10,115 nucleotides of DNA from Terana coerulea (lineage: Eukaryota > Basidiomycota > Agaricomycetes > Polyporales > Phanerochaetaceae). Position numbers and translations under genes: made by a program. The DNA lies in contig JAKOGH010001013.1 in the NCBI GenBank assembly GCA_024811115.1, positions 1-10,115 of the forward strand, written 5' to 3'. Shown in pieces: positions 1 through 6,955 of the stretch; the first letter of the stretch is position 1, and every line of letters begins with the position of its first letter. The notes under the pieces were generated by a model, which had not been told where the DNA came from, ran no database searches, and worked only from the letters and a program-made list of their open reading frames with translations.

Positions 1-619
1 ATGAAGTCAACTCGTTTGGAATACATGCCTCCATATATCCACTGGTGAAATAGGGTTTGAATGATACACAGTTGGGCTATAGTTGAAGTTCAAACTTACG
101 ACAAGAATAGGCAGCTTGACGCCCGCCGGAGTGCCAGAAGGCGTGAATACATTGATAGTAAGACCTAAAGCCAAACGTGAGATGCAAGCACGAGTAGGAT
201 CAATCCCCCGCTCACAGTCCTCGCCGTCAGCAAGGGGCTGACCTGCTCCGCCAATGGTTTTGGTGATGTTTTCAAGCTGGCTGGGAAGAGTCAGGACCGT
301 CGTCTGTTGAGGGCAGGAGAGCCGAAAGCCGTCGCGTTCTGGACGCCGGTGTACGGGTCATTTGGGACTGGAAGTCGAAGACGCAGATCGTTGACGCTGT
401 CGAGAAGATGTAAGCGTGGAATGACGATGTACCGTACAGGTTGTAAGGTGCTACGTACGGAGGTTTGGCAAAGGGTATCCCAAGAAATTTGTTGATAGTC
501 CCATTCGCGACCCCAAGGAACGTGCCATTGTCCAGTCGGACCGTCGGTGAGCCCAGCACAGCGCAGCCGTAGCCAGAGCTTGCTTCAAGGAAGACAATTC
601 TCCAATGCATGGAAAACAT
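1..619 (-). CDS. Type-B carboxylesterase/lipase copy A, 5' part only, with one frameshift
   Basis: This is the N-terminal part of a fungal type-B carboxylesterase (alpha/beta hydrolase, Candida rugosa lipase-like), an ester or lipid hydrolase that is normally secreted. Exons read on the minus strand are 619-459, 396-216, 164-100 and 41-29, after which the gene leaves the window. The spliced protein carries DNGTFLGVANGTINKFLG, FAKPP, LRLRLPVPNDPYTGVQNATA and, before the edge, LPILVWIYGG. The intron phases match copy B at 3271-5684, and exon 3 is 65 nt in both. The frame breaks near position 321: the genome reads TTCGGCTCTCC where the family needs one more C, after which LSCPQQTTVLTLPSQLEN continues in the next frame. 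The last visible donor, at 28-23, is GCATGT rather than GT. The start at 619 gives a weak signal peptide, because the hydrophobic stretch SLKQALATAAL lies in another frame. Whether the gene is functional cannot be settled, because the catalytic residues lie beyond the edge. Confidence 0.8.
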
Positions 620-710
620 GGTGTAGATTGGATTCGGAAGCGATGTGTATGGAGAGACAGGAGCTGTCAGTGAGAGATGAGTGCCTGCTTCTAATGCAAA
701 GTGGCTCCTA

Positions 711-719
711 CCTTATATA
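711..719 (-). promoter_or_regulatory. TATA box of esterase copy A
   Basis: On the minus strand this reads TATATAAGG, about 100 bp upstream of the ATG at 619. Copy B has TATATAAC at nearly the same distance from its own ATG, which supports both as core promoter elements. The flanking promoter sequence is otherwise not obviously conserved between the copies. Confidence 0.55.
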
Positions 720-1474
720 CCGCTCCAGCTTAGTTTCTCATGCGCTACTAATGAGACGCATTGTGACTGTTTGCGCGCACGACTGTGCGTTGCAGGTCAG
801 ATGGTCGATCCATCAGTGTATAGAGGCGTAACTTGTGCGTGAGTCATCAAAGTCAGCAGATCGTTCTGATCATGAGAAGTTCAAAGCCCACAGGAATCAA
901 ATACAAGCGTGAGACAATTGAAGCGATGATGTTCACCTTCGACATGGGAGTCGTGACGGCTGACTCGCCGAGTGCTGGCACTGTGTTCACGATGCACCAC
1001 CTCTCTGGGCCGCGGCCTGAGGCTGTGAGAACTTCAAGCATCATGTAGACACAAGCTACCGCATCCTTGCTTTGTTCAATCGGCAGTATATGGTGCGCTG
1101 TCAGTATAGTGGTCACCGTCAGTGACTAGTGAGACTGGTACGAGCAAGATGGAGGGGAAAGGCAATCTCTGCGTTGGCGATGCTAGCATGGCGCCTATCA
1201 CTTTGTGGCGCGGCCCACGTGGTTATAGATCTCAGATCTTCTATATCGAGCGCAGGCCCGCGGCTGGGCAACTTCTCCCATCCGCGGTGAGGATCTCAGC
1301 GACTTCCGTTGAGCTCGAGATTAAATGTCCGTCATGCAAAAGAAATAGCCACAAAAGCCCATAGCATTCTCGTCTGCAAGCGTCTGTCTACAGTGCACAG
1401 CAATGAAAGCATCCACCACCACTACTACTACTGGTCCGCACAGGGTCTACAGGCTCGGAGCCAGCTGCATCAAG
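720..1474. other. Intergenic region upstream of esterase copy A, no recognised gene
   Basis: I recognise no protein family here on either strand. An 87-codon open frame on the minus strand (853-1116) has no motif I can identify. Small features are a palindromic E-box-like CCACGTGG at 1215-1222 and a short CAC/TAC trinucleotide tract at about 1413-1430. Before the element at 1475-3228 arrived, this stretch would have been nearly all of the spacer between the two esterases, so upstream control sites of copy A are the likeliest content. Confidence 0.4.
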
Positions 1475-1491
1475 CATCAGGGAAAACCTCC
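1475..1491 (+). repeat. Left terminal inverted repeat of the 1.75-kb element
   Basis: CATCAGGGAAAACCTCC matches the reverse complement of 3212-3228 at all 17 positions. Weaker pairing continues inward for roughly 30 bp (CTAATTAG, then a TTAAAT/TTTAAAT block). Confidence 0.75.
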
Positions 1492-1499
1492 TTACCTAA

Positions 1500-1640
1500 T
1501 TAGCCCTTAAATAGGACTAATTGGCCCTATTTGGGCAAAATAGTGAAATAGGTAATTTAGGGCCCAGTAGTAAGGTTGCCATCGAGTCCGCAGTTATTTG
1601 GCCCTATTTTAACGTGAAATAACACCTATTATTCGTTATT
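1500..1640. repeat. Left subterminal A/T-rich motif cluster
   Basis: This region holds several copies, in both orientations, of AAATAGG or CCTATTT. They lie near 1509, 1528, 1547 and 1602, with a related CCTATTA at about 1625. Two can pair as a short hairpin (AAATAGG...CCTATTT near 1508-1532), and GTTATTT/AAATAAC can pair near 1592-1623. The right end of the element carries the same motifs. Confidence 0.5.
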
Positions 1641-1768
1641 TAGGAGTCTTTGTGCTGCTGCGTTCTGTACTTCAGTCCTTCCAATGCAAGTTGATTTTAA
1701 AACGATGTAATTCTGTACAGTACAAGACACTGGCTACATTACAGTAGTTAATACATCCCAGTGAAACG

Positions 1769-1966
1769 AGCACACCTGTGCCCTGCAACCGCAGTCAGCT
1801 TCAAGCTCCACGCAATAAACATGCGCGCAAGCGCAGCCTCAAGCACGGACATCGCAGTCTGATACGCCGCAAAGTCCTCCTCCCCCTTCACCTGCCCACC
1901 CTCGTCCTCCGCATCAATGACGCCCAGGACGCTCGGAAGCCACCGCGCAAGCTGGCATGGCAGCAA
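1769..1966 (-). pseudogene. PKS acyltransferase fragment, second partial copy
   Basis: On the minus strand this open stretch encodes the N-terminal part of a type I polyketide synthase acyltransferase domain, just before its active site: LPSVLGVIDAEDEGG, then AAYQTAMSVLEAALARMFIA and LKLTAVAGH. The coding part stops at the splice boundary CAC AG|GTGTGC, exactly where the other copy (2378-2450) splits the GHSLGEY motif. The active-site half is absent here. The two copies form a direct repeat of about 75 bp (roughly 1770-1845 and 2378-2450, about 80% identical by eye). In a complete enzyme this segment would precede the piece at 1967-2455, so the order here is duplicated or scrambled. It is a gene fragment, not a gene. 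Confidence 0.65.
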
Positions 1967-2455
1967 TGTGGTATGTGTACGGGACGTTCATGCGCATGCA
2001 CTTGCGGCCGGCAGCCTTGAGCTTGGCCTGGAATGCGTCAAGCGAGCTCGCGATGACGCCATCTTCGCAGTTGCGGTCCCCATCAGCATCCATCCATCAT
2101 TCATGCAAGCCAACATGCACCTATTGTAACACGCAATGGAGAGCGTGGCGTACAATGTGTCCTGCACAAGGTGCTGCTCGAGCTCGGTGGGCGACATCCA
2201 CATGGCGAGCATGCCCGCCGCGTGCGGCGCGCACTTGTCGGCCATAAGGCCTGCGCGCCCATGACAAGGCGCAGCGCATTGTCAAGGCTGAGGACCTCAG
2301 CCTTCACCAGCGCGGCATACTCGCCCAAGCTATCACACCATCAGCTACACAAAAGACTTCCGGCGGACAAAGAGGACGCACCTGTGCCCCGCAACCGCAT
2401 CCAGCTTCAGGCCCCCACGCGATCAACATCCGCGCAGCGCAACCTGGTTTCATCT
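1967..2455 (-). pseudogene. Polyketide synthase acyltransferase (AT) domain fragment, frameshifted
   Basis: Read on the minus strand, this is the core of a malonyl-type acyltransferase domain of a fungal type I PKS, which loads extender units onto the acyl carrier protein. In order it shows IAWG and LKLDAVAGH; an intron from about 2394 to 2340 (GTGCGT...GATAG) that splits the codon of the nucleophile Ser; SLGEYAALVKAEVLSLDNA; MADKCAPHAAGMLAMWMSP; LSIACYN; and LDAFQAKLKAAGRKC followed by MNVPYTYHIAAM. Splicing joins GH and SLGEY into the family GHSLGEYAAL motif. The frame is broken several times: an extra base in the G run at IAWG, a change after LVMGAQ, and another after ACYN. No KS, DH, ACP or other PKS domain is present nearby. 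A working enzyme is excluded, and the fragment is best explained as cargo of the surrounding inverted-repeat element. Confidence 0.75.
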
Positions 2456-2604
2456 TGGTCTTGGCTGTATCTGACGCTGGTTTCCTTTGTCTACCTGGTG
2501 GGCTTCTCTGGCTCGGCTCGGTTGGTGCCTCCGCTCTGTCGCTACGGTTCTCGTCGTCCTAGGTTTACCGTAGCGAGGTCTTCGTCTCTGTCTTTGGCGG
2601 GTAG

Positions 2605-2833
2605 GCTTACCTGCGCACACTGGTGTCTTGCTGTGGACGTGCGCAAACAGCGCGGTTTTCAATGCGTGCACCACTTCGTCGACAGTTAAGACGGCGGCGG
2701 TGAGCCGAAAGCGCATCGCCTGGCGCCGCGCGGTCGCGGTGTACGCCGCGTCGGCGAGGGCATGCGGAGACGGCGGCAGGTTGGAGAGTGCGCGATGTAC
2801 ATACACGGTGGTGGTAGGAGAGAGAGAAGACAT
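2605..2833 (-). pseudogene. PKS fragment: linker between KS and AT domains
   Basis: On the minus strand this encodes LPPSPHALADAAYTATARRQ followed by AMRFRLTAAVLTVDEVVHAL and KTALFAHVHSKTPVCA. The LADxAYTxTARR segment is characteristic of the linker between the ketosynthase and acyltransferase domains of type I PKSs. The coding stretch ends at a good donor, GCAG|GTAAGC (intron starting at 2610). The next expected segment, carrying the VFVFSGQG motif, is missing between here and 2455; the interval 2456-2604 shows no PKS similarity I can see. The fragment has the same strand and order as the AT piece, so both probably come from one source gene with an internal deletion. Sequence 2834-3060 upstream of it is unrecognised. 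Confidence 0.6.
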
Positions 2834-3059
2834 CAGCGAAGTCTTGCGACTCTGCGCTGCACAGTGGAGCTGATGAGGTAATCCGGCATTTGCCGAAGCG
2901 CCAACAAGCGTTGGTATGTACGAGGCGTCTATGACGACTCACGAGCAAAATCCTGGCAAAGGGCATCCGCAACATTCAGTAAGCAATTTATTCCACCTTT
3001 GATGTAAGTCTGCTCTTACATTATCATGAATTTCTTACAGCTCCATGGATAGTGCTGAG

Positions 3060-3205
3060 AATTCATCAAGATGTAATAGCTGCAAAATAGGACAAATAAC
3101 TACGTGAGTAAATGAGGTGAGAATTAATCGAAATTTAGTGATCTGATAACTGGCATAGCTCGCAATAGGAAGTATAGGTAAAATAGACCTAATTTAAACC
3201 TAATT
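3060..3205. repeat. Right subterminal A/T-rich motif cluster
   Basis: AAATAGG-type motifs recur here (AAAATAGGAC near 3084, AATAGG near 3165, TATAGG near 3174, AAATAGACC near 3181). The block at 3084-3101 is the reverse complement of the left-end block at 1592-1610 with one mismatch or so, at a similar distance from the end of the element. Confidence 0.5.
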
Positions 3206-3211
3206 AGCTTG

Positions 3212-3228
3212 GGAGGTTTTCCCTGATG
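3212..3228 (-). repeat. Right terminal inverted repeat of the 1.75-kb element
   Basis: GGAGGTTTTCCCTGATG is the exact reverse complement of 1475-1491 (17/17). It lies 43 bp downstream of the expected stop codon of esterase copy B. Confidence 0.75.
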
Positions 3229-4815
3229 AGGATGTGCGTGTGGTCCACATATGCGCACGGCGAGAGGTGTTTACAGAGGGAACGAGAGAGTCAGATTGGT
3301 GAGAAACTTCATCCCTTCCTGTCTGTAAGTATCGTCGGTGAGTGAGCGCCGTCGGATTGTCGAGGAGCGTCAAAAGCTTCGGGTGGGCGACACTATATTT
3401 GGGCCAGGCCGGGACGGTGTTGCCATTCGGGTCGAAGTGGTTGGCAAAGTTGATGAGGTAGTCGGTTAAGTCTGAGCCACCGAAAATGATCGGGACGTCC
3501 GATATGTGGAGCTATAGAACAGGAACGAGGGTTAGCAGTCGTCGGCGGAAGTAAATGTCCCTCTTACCGAGCCGAGAGCAGGAGTGCTCTTGTCCCTCTT
3601 GCTCACTGAAAAGGTAAGCCCATCAGCTAAGGTCTCGAACAGCGGACGATGTACATCAAGTACTTACAGAAGGACCAGGTATTCTGTTTGTGCGACCGTT
3701 GTTGCAGGAAGAAGCGTCTAGGACCTTGAAAGATAAGGTCTCCTTGGATTGACGCAAGACGCTTATACTCAGGTGTTAGAGCGTTTGCCGTACCCGTGTC
3801 GTAAGGCGATCCTTCTGTGACATTCTGGGGGTATAGTCGGAATAGCTCGTCTAGACTGAGTTGAGAGACGTGTGGGAGGTACGTCGAAGCAATCCAGTCC
3901 CGAGCTCCAGCCTCTGTGCCGCTGCACGTCATGGTCAGTAAGGATGTTGAGCAAATATGGTCGTAATGCTCACGTAAAATTGAGTGAAGACAGAGAGAAG
4001 ATGGTCCCTTCATCGTCCACATCCTTCAGTGTGATAGTTGCCCTGGTTAATATCAAACTCTGGGTCAGAAAATGTCGAACTTACCCCAGTAACAAATGGC
4101 ACAGACGCCACGCTTCCTTCAAGCACAAGAGTCTGTGGGGCACGCTTCAGGAACTTGCCATCCGCTCGCGGCATCCATGCGAGGTTCAGGGACTGCGACA
4201 GACAATACATTAGCCAAAACCGTAGGTGGACGAGTAAGTGTAGCCTTGCCTCATTTGAAAACAGGGAAGGCGATGCGTCCATAGCTTGCTGAATGGTCTC
4301 AAGCGGCACATGCCTTAGACACTCGAGCGTGTCGGCAGAGCCTTGGCATCCCGTAGTCGCAACAATAGCATCGTAGTGTTTCTGTCCATGGCTGATATCG
4401 CCGACCGGCATCGGCGAACCAGACTGCATGAAGGCGCCGTGGAAAAGGCCCCGGTATCGCCGTCATTGATTAACATTTGCGTTGCGACGGAGATTGCCCC
4501 GGCGGACTCTCCCCAGCTATTTACCACCGTTGGAGCCGCAACAGCGCACACTTGGAGGTTACGCACATGGTCACTTTCGTAGGATCGCCTTTGAAGGCAG
4601 AAATGTACTTCTGGATCCAGCGTAGGGCTTCACGTTCTATCGAGAGTAATATTCAGACGAGTCAATGCAATTGACATACATTTTACTTACGGTCATGGAG
4701 CCCGAGATTTCCGAGACCTGCTGCCTTGACCTCTTCACTCGCCAAAAAGCCGAGAGCTTCACCGTGGGCAGTATTTGAACCCGCTCAGAACAACAAAGGG
4801 CATAGCAAGTCTTAC

Positions 4816-4823
4816 CTGAAAGT
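4816..4823 (-). other. 8-nt micro-exon of esterase copy B
   Basis: ACTTTCAG on the minus strand lies between a GC-AG intron (4824-4876, donor AG|GCAAGT) and a GT-AG intron (4757-4815, donor GTAAGA, acceptor GTGAAG). Including it joins AACTACAG + ACTTTCAG + CTCTCGGC into NYRLSALGF in frame, which matches the family's MNYR(V/L)SAFGFLAS. Skipping it would break the frame. Confidence 0.6.
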
Positions 4824-5087
4824 CTGAAACGCAATGGTCAGTGTTCATTCTTGCTGATAAGCAGTATGATACTTGCCTGTAGTTCATACTGACAATGACA
4901 ATCGGTTCTCCTAGCTCAATGGATCGTTTGAGGATCCCTGACGGATCGGCGCTATGTGGCTTATTGAGTGGGGAGTTGCGTCGGTACGTGTGAAGAAAAC
5001 AAGACGTACCCAGCACTGGATCCAATCTCAAATCCGCCTAAGGATAGGGTTAGGAATTTGGTCCCATCAAGGCCACCGCAAACATAC

Positions 5088-5100
5088 CGCCAAATATCCA
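5088..5100 (-). other. 13-nt exon of esterase copy B, also present in copy A
   Basis: TGGATATTTGGCG encodes WIFG plus one base, between an intron at 5101-5162 and one at 5038-5087. Copy A has TGGATATATGGAG at 29-41, with the same length and phase. It forms the start of the oxyanion-hole motif WIFGGGFEIGS. Confidence 0.65.
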
Positions 5101-5766
5101 CTGTTAAAATAAAACAAACCCATGAGCAACTGCCTGAAACTTCGTTTAAAACGCTCACGTACCACTAGGACAGGTAATTTACTACCAGCTGGAACAGTGG
5201 AAGGCGTCCAGACGTTAATAGATAGACCTGAGAAGGATCGTCAGTTGTGAAGTCTTTGGCAAGGCAACAGAATGATACTTACAGTCCTCGCTCGCAGGGA
5301 TAAATGGTAGGCCGCCGGCAATGATACCCCGTAAAGGTTCCAATTGGGCTGGGAGGGCAAGACTGACTGCCTGCTGAGAGCAAGACAGACCGAAGGTTGT
5401 TGCGTTCTGCACACCGGTGTACGGATCGTTCGAGACTGGAAGTCGGAGACGCAGATCGCCGACGCTGTCATATAGTTATCAGAACTGCGGTACGAAAAAC
5501 GAGGTCGTGTCCCATGGCGTACGGGGTTTCGCAAATGGGATGCCAAGGAACTTTTGGATAGTTCCATTCTCAACCCCGAAAAAGTCCCGTTGTCCAACTG
5601 GACGGTCGGTATTCCGACGCAGGGGCTAATCGAGGCGAGGATGCTTGTCAAGACTAGAATAGAGGCAGAGGAGTGAGAGAACATTCTGAGCGAGGTGGAC
5701 GCCTGTTGGCAGTGCGCAACCTGGAAAGAGCTGAATGTGATCCACAGGCAAAAATAACGGGTGTCC

Positions 5767-5774
5767 GTTATATA
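5767..5774 (-). promoter_or_regulatory. TATA box of esterase copy B
   Basis: On the minus strand this reads TATATAAC, about 90 bp upstream of the ATG at 5684. The spacing is close to that of the TATATAAGG of copy A. Confidence 0.5.
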
Positions 5775-6955
5775 CCAGGGCTTCGTGCCGAATGTCTGGC
5801 GCCCGTTTCATCGAGCAAGAGCCATAACTAAGGCGCAGTACGTTTAGAGGCGGCTCTGTTGATTTGCCGCGCTGTCTGTTCCAATCAAAGAACGACCGGG
5901 CATGGTGAGTCATCAATGAACGTGTTGTTAAACCCATGAAGTTTGACAACTCACCAGAAACGTACACGCATACAAACATAAATGAGTCTTCTGCCCAGCG
6001 ATCGTACGACAGTGTCCACGCATCGTTGCCTGCGCCGGATGGCTGTGAGCTGTGAGAGCTCTGACGGCGGCTGGTCTGACTTCGCCAATCACAAGATTAG
6101 GCTTTAGTGTGGACAAGCGTGCACTGCATCAATCGAGGAGCTCACCGTAAGATGCAGATTAAAGTTTACAAACCGCAGCCCAAGCGCAGCACGGAAGGTG
6201 AAGGTAAGGCTAGGTAAGGAAGCACAACGTCAGCAGGCCGCCAGCCCGGTCACACTCGGACCACTTGCGGTTGGGTGTTAGCTGTATAATCAGGACACCG
6301 AGTCTCCAGCGAGATATGGATCCGTACTGTAGAGTCAGGACACAAATCTGGAGCAATCAATCCCAAATGTTAGCATTTTGAACAAGGAGGGATGTTAAGT
6401 TATCTCACATTGAGTCGAATTAACTCTACCAAAGATCATCAGTGCCGTATCACAGAGCACGGATATCATGTTCTTCTCATGCGTTAATATAGAGTTAAGA
6501 GAGAGCGAAGGCTCCGTCTGCATGTCGAGAGGACGAAGATGAAGAATCCGACGAGATGGCGTAGAGCGCTTAAAGTACCCTATCCCGGGAAAGTCCGAGG
6601 CACGAGGCTTAGCGCTGGGCCTCAAAAGCTTGCCGTCTTTGTGGCGCGGGTATAGCCGATCCCGAAGATCCGGCAACAGCGTCCCTGCCACGAAACCCTC
6701 ACTACCACAACTCTGCTACACGCCAAAAGGCCAGCTCTGAGGACCCAACCGACTTATAATAACACGAGCATGCGAGCATCACAGCTTTGATGAAGTGCTG
6801 AGCCATGCTCTATTGAGCGGTATGAGAGCCCGACGAGATCGTCTTATCCGAGCATGGCTCGTGGGAATCATACCCTCCAGTGACTCACACCCAGCTCACA
6901 CCGACGCAGTGAGCAACAACACACCGTGGATATCGCGCTCTTGCTCTAAATCGCT
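5775..6955. other. Divergent intergenic region between esterase copy B and the GNAT gene
   Basis: No gene is recognised. A minus-strand 98-codon open frame (6395-6691) and a 117-codon frame (5626-5979, overlapping the start of copy B in another frame) have no motif I can name. The right part should contain the GNAT promoter. It has an A/T-rich TTATAATAA at about 6754-6762 and the inverted repeat at 6800-6860. Confidence 0.4.
6800..6860. repeat. Inverted repeat upstream of the GNAT gene
   Basis: GAGCCATGCTC at 6800-6810 is the exact reverse complement of GAGCATGGCTC at 6850-6860 (11/11, 39-nt spacer). Two further GAGCAT copies occur in tandem just upstream at about 6767-6780. It lies about 100-150 bp before the GNAT start codon and could be a paired binding site or a hairpin; function is not shown by the sequence. 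Confidence 0.45.

Larger units (their letters stand above)
1475..3228. mobile_element. Non-autonomous inverted-repeat DNA transposon carrying polyketide synthase fragments
   Basis: The ends are a perfect 17-bp inverted repeat, CATCAGGGAAAACCTCC at 1475-1491 and its reverse complement at 3212-3228. Imperfect similarity continues inward: CTAATTAG lies just inside both ends, and AGTTATTTGgCCTATTTT-type sequence is shared about 120-145 bp in. Both subterminal zones are A/T-rich and carry repeated AAATAGG/CCTATTT motifs, as transposase-binding zones often do. The interior is GC-rich and encodes no transposase, only broken polyketide synthase exons on the minus strand. The terminal CAGGG resembles the start of hAT-type (and possibly KDZ-type) repeats, but no clean target-site duplication is visible: TCAAGCAT on the left and ATGAGGAT on the right share only four of eight bases. 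Superfamily assignment is therefore open. The element sits 43 bp past the stop of esterase copy B. Confidence 0.7.
3271..5684 (-). pseudogene. Type-B carboxylesterase/lipase copy B, full length with several frame breaks
   Basis: This is a secreted alpha/beta-hydrolase esterase of the Candida rugosa lipase type. I read 15 exons on the minus strand: 5684-5523, 5464-5283, 5227-5163, 5100-5088, 5037-5010, 4959-4877, 4823-4816, 4756-4691, 4636-4567, 4516-4250, 4192-4085, 4023-3974, 3921-3668, 3605-3568 and 3511-3271. A signal peptide starts with MFSHSSASILVLTSILAS. Splicing yields WIFGGGFEIGSS (oxyanion region), MNYRLSALGFLASEEVKAAG, GESAGA with nucleophile Ser at 4504-4506, DDEGTIFS with Glu at 4009-4011, and LHISDVP with His at 3506-3508, so the triad is complete. 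One base is missing near 5573, 5523, 5010 and 4466, each in a G/C run. Near 3342 the frame must also change to reach the expected end TNLTLSFPL and the TAG-free stop TAA at 3271. The gene is either a young pseudogene or an error-damaged sequence of a working gene. Confidence 0.85.

Noticed and set aside
853..1116. 87-codon minus-strand frame upstream of copy A
   Set aside because: Contains GES by chance but no esterase context around it, and no other recognised feature.
2171..2689. 172-codon plus-strand open frame, the longest in the window
   Set aside because: It is antisense to the polyketide synthase fragments and owes its length to their GC-rich composition; the minus-strand reading has recognisable PKS motifs.
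2607..2975. 122-codon minus-strand open frame
   Set aside because: It overlaps the LADAAYTATARR linker in another frame and has no family features of its own.
1466..3236. Target-site duplication around the inverted-repeat element
   Set aside because: Flanks of 2-10 bp compared at both possible end positions (CATCAGGG or CAGGG) give no convincing direct repeat, so none is annotated.
5626..5979. 117-codon minus-strand frame over the start of esterase copy B
   Set aside because: It reads across the TATA box and signal peptide in a different frame and shows no family motif.
6395..6691. 98-codon minus-strand frame
   Set aside because: No motif, no neighbouring splice-linked exon and no recognised family; treated as chance.
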